Assembly: GCA_016302985.1 (NCBI GenBank)
Contig: JAEDMN010000180.1
Location: 1 to 6,786, forward strand
DNA from: Kiritimatiellia bacterium
GTDB lineage: Bacteria; Verrucomicrobiota; Kiritimatiellia; RFP12; UBA1067
Length of the DNA stretch: 6,786 bases
Direction: 5' to 3'
A program made the position numbers and the translations under genes. Of the stretch, positions 1 to 4,251 are shown piece by piece; within the stretch, counting starts at the first letter, position 1, and each line of letters starts with the position of its first letter. A model generated the notes under the pieces. The model ran no database searches. It saw only the letters and a program-made list of their open reading frames with translations, and was not told where the DNA came from.

Positions 1-38
1 AATCCGGGCGCGTGCGCAGCGCGTCCGCGTCCGGATGA
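1..38 (+). CDS. possible 3' end of an upstream gene (partial, unidentified)
   Basis: Reading from base 3, the frame gives SGRVRSASASG and a TGA at 36-38, two bases before a strong hairpin. A gene end followed by a hairpin makes this frame more plausible than the other two, whose stops at 62-64 and 82-84 fall inside or beyond the hairpin. In most bacteria the gene before secY is rplO (ribosomal protein L15), so that is the natural guess from gene order. Eleven residues are too few to recognise L15, and nothing in them identifies the family. The reading frame itself is not certain. Confidence 0.22.
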   Translation, partial: SGRVRSASASG

Positions 39-39
39 A

Positions 40-69
40 GGGACTCACGGGGATTTCCCCCTGAGTCCC
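40..69 (+). other. RNA hairpin between the upstream gene and secY
   Basis: GGGACTCA (40-47) pairs with TGAGTCCC (62-69). After one C/C mismatch, GGGG (49-52) pairs with CCCC (57-60), leaving an ATTT loop. No T-run follows directly: the nearest is four Ts at 77-80, after CTCGCCA. It therefore does not look like an efficient intrinsic terminator. It could be a partial terminator or attenuator, or an mRNA-stabilising or processing structure between the two genes. No promoter is visible between it and secY, so some read-through would be needed to express secY. Confidence 0.5.
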
Positions 70-93
70 CTCGCCATTTTCTGAATCCACTTC

Positions 94-97
94 GGAG
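94..97 (+). promoter_or_regulatory. Shine-Dalgarno of secY
   Basis: GGAG lies 9 bases before the ATG at 107, a usual spacing. The alternative ATG two codons later (113) would be 15 bases away, so the site favours 107. Confidence 0.7.
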
Positions 98-106
98 AAC
101 AACTAC

Positions 107-1504
107 ATGTCGATGTTCAAGGGCTTTTCGAATGCCTTCAAGATTCCCGAGCTGCGCAAGAAAATCTTCGTGACGCTCGGCCTCGTTGCGGTGTGCCGTC
201 TCGTCTCCCAGATTCCGACGCCCGGCGTCGACTGGCAGACGCTCCAGCAGACCGTCAACAGTATCCGCGAGACTTCCGGCGGCGGCATGATGCTCGACTG
301 GTTCGATGTCTTCACGGGCGGTGCGCTCGGGCAGTGCGCGATCGGCTTCCTCTCCATCTGGCCCTACATCTCGGCCCAGATCGTGATCCAGCTCCTCTCC
401 TCGGTCATTCCGTCGCTCGAGAAGCTGAAGAAGGAAGGCGAATCCGGTCGCCAGCAGCTGGCCCAGATCACGCGCTACCTGACGATCGTGCTCTGTGTCG
501 TCCAGTCCTGGGGCATCGCCACCGCGCTCATGCATCCCGCCGCGCTCTCCCCGGCCTTCGCCGGCGTGCAGCTCGTCGCGAATCCCGGCATCGGCTTCCA
601 GCTGATGACGGTGATCGGCATGACCTCGGCCGCGCTGTTCGTCATGTGGATCGCCGACCAGATCACCACGTTCGGCATCGGCAACGGCGGTTCGCTGATC
701 ATCATGATCAACATCACGTCGCGCCTCCCGCAGGCCATCTTCAGCGCCTGGCAGCGCTACTTCGGCTACAACGGCGTCGAGGCCACGCGTTCGCCCGTCG
801 AGCTCGTTCTCCTGCTCCTGTTCGGCTTCGCGGTCGTCATGGGCACGGTCATGCTCACGCAGGGCGTCCGCAAGGTCGCCATCCACGCGACGCGCCGTTC
901 GATGGGCGGCGGGAACACGTACGGCATGCAGCAGACCTTCATGCCGCTGCGCGTGAACTACACGGGCGTCATGCCGATCATCTTCGCGCAGCCGCTCCTG
1001 CAGATCCCCGCGATGCTCCTGATGAAGATTCCGGCCGAGAAGACCGGCGCCCTGGGCGCCCTCCGCTCGTTCGGTCAGCAGCTCGGCGACATGGGCAGCG
1101 CCACGCACCTGGTGATCTACGCGGTCGTGATCATGTTCTTCGCGTTCTTCTGGGTGGCGACGCAGTTCAACGCCGTCGACATCGCCGAGAACCTGAAGAA
1201 GGACGGATCCTACGTCCCCGGCATCCGCCCCGGCCGCGCCACGGCCGAGTATCTGGACGCCGTGATGACGCGCATCACGCTCATCGGCGGTTCGGGTCTC
1301 CTCGTGGTCGCCCTGCTTCCGCAGGTCCTCAACGGCGCCATGAGCGTGCCGTGGGCCATCGCCTCGTTCTTCGGCGGCACGTCGCTGCTGATCATCGTCG
1401 GCGTCGCCCTGGACACGCTGCGCATCATGGAGTCGCACCTGCTCGTGCGCAAGTACGACGGCTTCCTGCGCCATGGCACGCTCCGCGGCCGCGGCGGCAT
1501 GTAA
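107..1504 (+). CDS. secY: preprotein translocase subunit SecY
   Basis: SecY forms the protein-conducting channel of the inner-membrane SecYEG translocon. It works with SecA or the ribosome to export signal-peptide proteins and insert membrane proteins. The 465 residues are a normal to slightly long SecY with about ten hydrophobic segments. Visible family marks are the N-terminal IPELRKKI with QIPTPG before the first periplasmic loop (13-40), the first signature GGALGQCAIG...WPYISAQIV (71-93), and the second signature ADQITTFGIGNGGSLIIM (183-200). Also present are a basic cytoplasmic loop RKVAIHATRR (255-264), the LKKDGSYVPGIRPG loop (363-376) that contacts SecA and ribosome in the family, and a conserved tail with ESHLLVRKYDGF (442-453). 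A Shine-Dalgarno sets the start. It probably closes a ribosomal-protein operon whose other genes lie upstream, since an intrinsic terminator follows at once. The map/adk, infA, rpmJ or rpsM genes often found after secY are absent. Confidence 0.98.
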   Translation: MSMFKGFSNAFKIPELRKKIFVTLGLVAVCRLVSQIPTPGVDWQTLQQTVNSIRETSGGGMMLDWFDVFTGGALGQCAIGFLSIWPYISAQIVIQLLSSVIPSLEKLKKEGESGRQQLAQITRYLTIVLCVVQSWGIATALMHPAALSPAFAGVQLVANPGIGFQLMTVIGMTSAALFVMWIADQITTFGIGNGGSLIIMINITSRLPQAIFSAWQRYFGYNGVEATRSPVELVLLLLFGFAVVMGTVMLTQGVRKVAIHATRRSMGGGNTYGMQQTFMPLRVNYTGVMPIIFAQPLLQIPAMLLMKIPAEKTGALGALRSFGQQLGDMGSATHLVIYAVVIMFFAFFWVATQFNAVDIAENLKKDGSYVPGIRPGRATAEYLDAVMTRITLIGGSGLLVVALLPQVLNGAMSVPWAIASFFGGTSLLIIVGVALDTLRIMESHLLVRKYDGFLRHGTLRGRGGM

Positions 1505-1528
1505 GCCGCAAGCCGCGCATCGCGCGAG

Positions 1529-1558
1529 AAGGCGGGGCCCCTCGGCCCCGCCTTTTTT
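1529..1558 (+). terminator. intrinsic terminator of the secY transcript
   Basis: GGCGGGGCC (1531-1539) pairs perfectly with GGCCCCGCC (1544-1552) around a CCTC loop. AA at 1529-1530 can extend the stem against the first Ts. Six Ts follow (1553-1558). This is a classic Rho-independent terminator 25 bases after the secY stop, so secY is the last gene of its transcript. Confidence 0.93.
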
Positions 1559-1573
1559 GCTATACTCCTCGGC
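1558..1573 (+). promoter_or_regulatory. extended -10 promoter of the GH43-GH5 operon, predicted leaderless
   Basis: TGC followed by TATACT (1561-1566) is an extended -10 element (TGn plus hexamer). No TTGACA-like -35 is present 16-18 bases upstream, where the secY terminator stem lies. The extended -10 can compensate for a missing -35 in sigma70 promoters. Only CCTCGGC separates the hexamer from the ATG at 1574. Transcription starting the usual 6-8 bases after the hexamer would begin at or next to the start codon. There is no Shine-Dalgarno. The last T of the terminator is also the first base of the TG element. Confidence 0.62.
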
Positions 1574-2572
1574 ATGATGAAAAGCTCTGTCCGTTCGCTT
1601 GCCCTGGCCGCGCTCTGCGCCGTGTCGTCGCCGTCCCCGTTCCTTGTGGCCGCGCCCGCCCCCGCCGCGGCGACGGTCACCCGCGACCAGTTCGCCATCC
1701 GCGACCCGTTCGTGCTGCCGGATGACGGCACCTACTACCTCTACCAGGCGCATCGGATGGCGGACGGGACGATCGGCGTCGCCGCGCGCACGTCCGCCGA
1801 CCTGGACAACTGGTCTCAGCCCATCCCGGTCATGTCCCTTCCGAAGTCCGTCGGCCACATCGCGGTCTGGGCCCCGGAGGTCCATCGCCACGCCGGCGCC
1901 TACTGGCTCTTCACGACGCTCACGTTCCCCGAGGACCCCGTCGGACATCCCATCGCCCCCATGGTCCAGAAGGGCTTCAAGGGCGGGAAGCTCCAGCCCC
2001 GCGGCGTCTGGATCTTCAGGTCCGAGAGTCCCCGCGGCCCCTTCGTGCCCGTGAAGCAGGGCCCCGTCACGCCGGCGGACTGGATGTGCCTCGACGGCAC
2101 GCTCTGGGTGGAGGACGGCGTCCCCTGGATGGTCTTCTGCCATGAATGGTGCCAGACCGGCAACGGTCGCATGATGGCCGCGCCGATGTCCGCCGACCTG
2201 TCCCGCTTCACGGCGGATCCGATCGAGCTCTTCCGGGCCGCGGATGCCCCCCGCGGGGGCAATGTGACGGACGGCCCCTTCATTCTCAAGCCGAAGGGGA
2301 CGGGACTGCGCATGATCTGGTCCAACTTCCTGAAGGACAGCGGCTACTGCGTCCTCGAATGCAGGTCCCGCTCCGGCCGGATCACCGGCCCCTGGCACAT
2401 GCACACGCCGGTCTTCCTCGAACATGGCGGACACGGCATGGTCTTCAACACGTTCGACGGCCAGATGACCCTTGCGCTGCACCAGCCCAATTCCGGCGCG
2501 CCCGCCCGCCTGAAGCTCTTCCCGCTGCAGGCGACCCGGGAGGGGCTCTCCCGCATGATCGATGTGAAGTAG
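1574..2572 (+). CDS. secreted GH43-like glycoside hydrolase (five-bladed beta-propeller)
   Basis: A 332-residue exported hydrolase resembling GH43. Members of this family remove arabinofuranosyl, xylosyl or galactosyl units from hemicellulose and pectin; which one applies here is not readable. The N-terminus is a Sec signal peptide: Lys3 and Arg7, a hydrophobic core LALAALCAV, then an Ala/Pro-rich stretch with likely cleavage near residues 27-33. Catalytic-fold motifs follow in family order: IRDPFVL (42-48, Asp44 the presumed general base), WAPEV (99-103), CLDGTLWVEDG (172-182, Asp174 the presumed pKa-modulating Asp), NVTDGPFIL (230-238), and GGHGMVF with TLALHQPN near the end (285-306). The place where GH43 enzymes usually carry the acid Glu in an EGP motif reads DGP (Asp233). 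ATG codons at 1574 and 1577 are both possible; 1574 fits the promoter. No Shine-Dalgarno precedes it. It is first in an operon with the GH5 gene 13 bases downstream. GH117/GH130-like propellers are the main alternatives. Confidence 0.88.
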   Translation: MMKSSVRSLALAALCAVSSPSPFLVAAPAPAAATVTRDQFAIRDPFVLPDDGTYYLYQAHRMADGTIGVAARTSADLDNWSQPIPVMSLPKSVGHIAVWAPEVHRHAGAYWLFTTLTFPEDPVGHPIAPMVQKGFKGGKLQPRGVWIFRSESPRGPFVPVKQGPVTPADWMCLDGTLWVEDGVPWMVFCHEWCQTGNGRMMAAPMSADLSRFTADPIELFRAADAPRGGNVTDGPFILKPKGTGLRMIWSNFLKDSGYCVLECRSRSGRITGPWHMHTPVFLEHGGHGMVFNTFDGQMTLALHQPNSGAPARLKLFPLQATREGLSRMIDVK

Positions 2573-2573
2573 C

Positions 2574-2580
2574 AAAGGAG
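2574..2580 (+). promoter_or_regulatory. Shine-Dalgarno of the GH5 gene
   Basis: AAAGGAG directly follows the GH43 stop codon and ends 5 bases before the ATG at 2586. It shows that the organism uses Shine-Dalgarno initiation for genes inside operons. Confidence 0.82.
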
Positions 2581-2585
2581 TCCAC

Positions 2586-4121
2586 ATGAACCGAATTCAA
2601 TCCTGTTCCCTCGCCGTCCTGGCCGCGATTTCCGTCCACGCCGGCTTCGTCACCCCCGCCGCCTCCGCCTGGAAGCTCGGCCGCTACGCCTCCTGCACGG
2701 GCGACATCGTCGTGGTCGACATCCCCGCCGGCCGTGCCGACACCGGCAACGCGACGCTGCCGTTCGACTTCTCCCAGTTCAAGGGACGTCCGTTCGAGGC
2801 GACGATCCGGGCCCGCGGCTTCCGTCTTTCGAAGCCGCCGGAGACGTGGCTCGGTTTCAAGTTCATGGGCACCTTCCGCTGCGCCGAAGACGGCCAGAAC
2901 CGCTATCCCGGCGCGCCGCAGAAGCTCGGGGACTTCGACTGGCAGACGGTTCGCCTCGTGGACACGGCCGAGGGCGTCACCCGTTCGCCGGGCCTCATCA
3001 CGCTCGGCATCCAGGCCGCGACCGGCCGCGTCGAGTTCGACGTCTCCACGTTCCGGGCCCGCATCCTGCCGCCGATGTGGCCGGAGACGAACCTCGTGCA
3101 CACCTGCGTCTACACGCCCCGCGTGAAGGACCTGTCCGTGCACCGCGGCGTCATGCTCGGCCACAAGCTGAAGGAGCCGGACTTCAGGACGCTGCACGAC
3201 TGGGGCGTCACCCTCGCGCGCTTCCAGATGACGCGCGGCTGGAACACGCCGGGCGCGAACCGCGACCTGGCGGACTACGACCGGTACATCGACGGCGAGC
3301 TGGACGAACTCGAGTCCGAACTCGTCTGGGCCCGCAAGTACGGCATCAAGGTCGTCGTCGACCTGCATGCCGCGCCGGGCGCGCGGGACGAGAACCACGA
3401 CCTCCACATGTGCCACGACGCGGTGTACGCGGACCACTTCGTGAAGACCTGGCGCCGCATCGCGTCCCGCTTCAAGGGGCGCCCCGAGATCTTCGGCTTC
3501 GACCTCGTGAACGAGCCGCAGCAGCTCACGCCCGCGCTGCCGGGCTGCGACTACTGGTCCATCCAGAGCCGCGCCGCCGAGGCGATCCGCGAAGTCGACC
3601 CCGAGACGCCCGTGATCATCGAGTCCAACTGCTATGACTCGCCGCAGCCGTTCACCTACATGTATCCGCTGAACCTGACGAACATCATCTACCAGGTGCA
3701 CATGTACGTGCCGATGGAGTTCACGCACCAGGGCGTCTTCGACAAGAAGGGGCCCGCGACGAAGTGGCCCGACCCCGCGAAGAAGTGGGACATCGACCTG
3801 ATCCGCAAGACGCTGAAGCCCGTGATGGACTTCCAGAAGCGCCACGGCGCGCGCATCTACGTGGGCGAGTTCTCCGCCATCGTCTGGGGCGAGGGCGCGG
3901 ACAACTACATCCGCGACTGCATCTCCGTCTTCGAGGAGAACGGCTGGGACTGGACCTTCCACGCCTTCCGCGAGTGGAGCGGCTGGAGCGTCGAGCACGT
4001 CGCGCCGCAGGTCTGGAAGATGGTGCCGTCCGACGACAATCCGCGCAAGCGCGCGCTGCTCGACGGCTTCAGGCGCAACGCGCGCGAGCGGGCGGCTCCC
4101 GTCCCGTGCCGCATCCAGTGA
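2586..4121 (+). CDS. secreted GH5-type glycoside hydrolase (cellulase family) with N-terminal beta-domain
   Basis: A 511-residue exported enzyme of clan GH-A, family 5 type, which hydrolyses beta-linked glucans, mannans or related glycans with retention. Residues 1-28 form a signal peptide with likely cleavage at AASA/W. Residues 30-165 are a beta-rich region (FDFSQFKGRPFEATIRARG at 60-78, VEFDVSTFRARI at 149-160), probably a carbohydrate-binding-like jelly roll, although the family is not recognised. The TIM-barrel domain runs from about 185 to 500. It has the substrate-site Arg in LARFQM (Arg212), the His in VVDLHAAPG (His261), the acid/base Glu310 in FDLVNEP, the HMY motif (372-374), the nucleophile Glu428 in IYVGEFSA, and an aromatic WDWTFHAFREWSGW stretch (454-467). 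All expected catalytic residues are present, so it should be active. It is co-transcribed with the GH43 gene (13-base gap, own Shine-Dalgarno), which suggests backbone cleavage here and side-chain or oligosaccharide trimming there. Substrate and subfamily cannot be fixed from sequence alone. Confidence 0.93.
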   Translation: MNRIQSCSLAVLAAISVHAGFVTPAASAWKLGRYASCTGDIVVVDIPAGRADTGNATLPFDFSQFKGRPFEATIRARGFRLSKPPETWLGFKFMGTFRCAEDGQNRYPGAPQKLGDFDWQTVRLVDTAEGVTRSPGLITLGIQAATGRVEFDVSTFRARILPPMWPETNLVHTCVYTPRVKDLSVHRGVMLGHKLKEPDFRTLHDWGVTLARFQMTRGWNTPGANRDLADYDRYIDGELDELESELVWARKYGIKVVVDLHAAPGARDENHDLHMCHDAVYADHFVKTWRRIASRFKGRPEIFGFDLVNEPQQLTPALPGCDYWSIQSRAAEAIREVDPETPVIIESNCYDSPQPFTYMYPLNLTNIIYQVHMYVPMEFTHQGVFDKKGPATKWPDPAKKWDIDLIRKTLKPVMDFQKRHGARIYVGEFSAIVWGEGADNYIRDCISVFEENGWDWTFHAFREWSGWSVEHVAPQVWKMVPSDDNPRKRALLDGFRRNARERAAPVPCRIQ

Positions 4122-4160
4122 GCGGCTGGTTCGCCGGATTGCCCCCGTTACCTTCCGTGC

Positions 4161-4192
4161 GATTTCGCTTCGGAGCGGTCCGAAGTGAAATC
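4161..4192 (+). other. 14-bp hairpin after the GH5 gene
   Basis: GATTTCGCTTCGGA (4161-4174) pairs with TCCGAAGTGAAATC (4179-4192) around a GCGG loop. All 14 positions pair in RNA, counting one G-U pair (4167/4186). It starts 40 bases after the GH5 stop. No T-run follows on either strand, so it is not a standard intrinsic terminator. It may protect the mRNA 3' end or mark a factor-dependent end. Because it lies at about -91 to -60 relative to the next predicted transcription start, it could also be a regulator-binding dyad. Confidence 0.55.
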
Positions 4193-4215
4193 CTTCAGGG
4201 ACCGGCCGGGCTTCC

Positions 4216-4251
4216 TTGACATGCCCGTTTCGTTCGTGATAGAATTCTGGC
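4216..4251 (+). promoter_or_regulatory. near-consensus promoter of the repeat-protein gene, predicted leaderless
   Basis: A perfect -35 TTGACA (4216-4221), an 18-base spacer ending in TGA (extended -10 element), and TAGAAT (4240-4245) as the -10. Only TCTGGC separates the -10 from the ATG at 4252, so a start 7 bases downstream would be the A of the start codon. No Shine-Dalgarno lies in the preceding 25 bases. This is the best promoter in the window and suggests strong expression unless repressed. Confidence 0.78.

Noticed and set aside
1505..1573. A small rpmJ-like gene after secY
   Set aside because: Only 69 bases lie between the stop and the next start, and they are filled by the terminator and promoter. 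No L36-like frame exists.
1607..1618. Possible lipoprotein signal (LAALC) in the GH43 N-terminus
   Set aside because: The residue before Cys15 is Leu, whereas a lipobox needs Gly, Ala or Ser there. A standard signal peptidase I site further on fits better.
193..1725. 510-codon open frame on the + strand overlapping secY and running into the GH43 gene
   Set aside because: It crosses the secY terminator, has an Arg/His-rich nonsense product, and overlaps an unmistakable SecY frame.
4200..4215. CCGGCCGG-type palindrome near 4202 as an operator
   Set aside because: It is short and common in GC-rich DNA, with no second copy and no regulator gene nearby.
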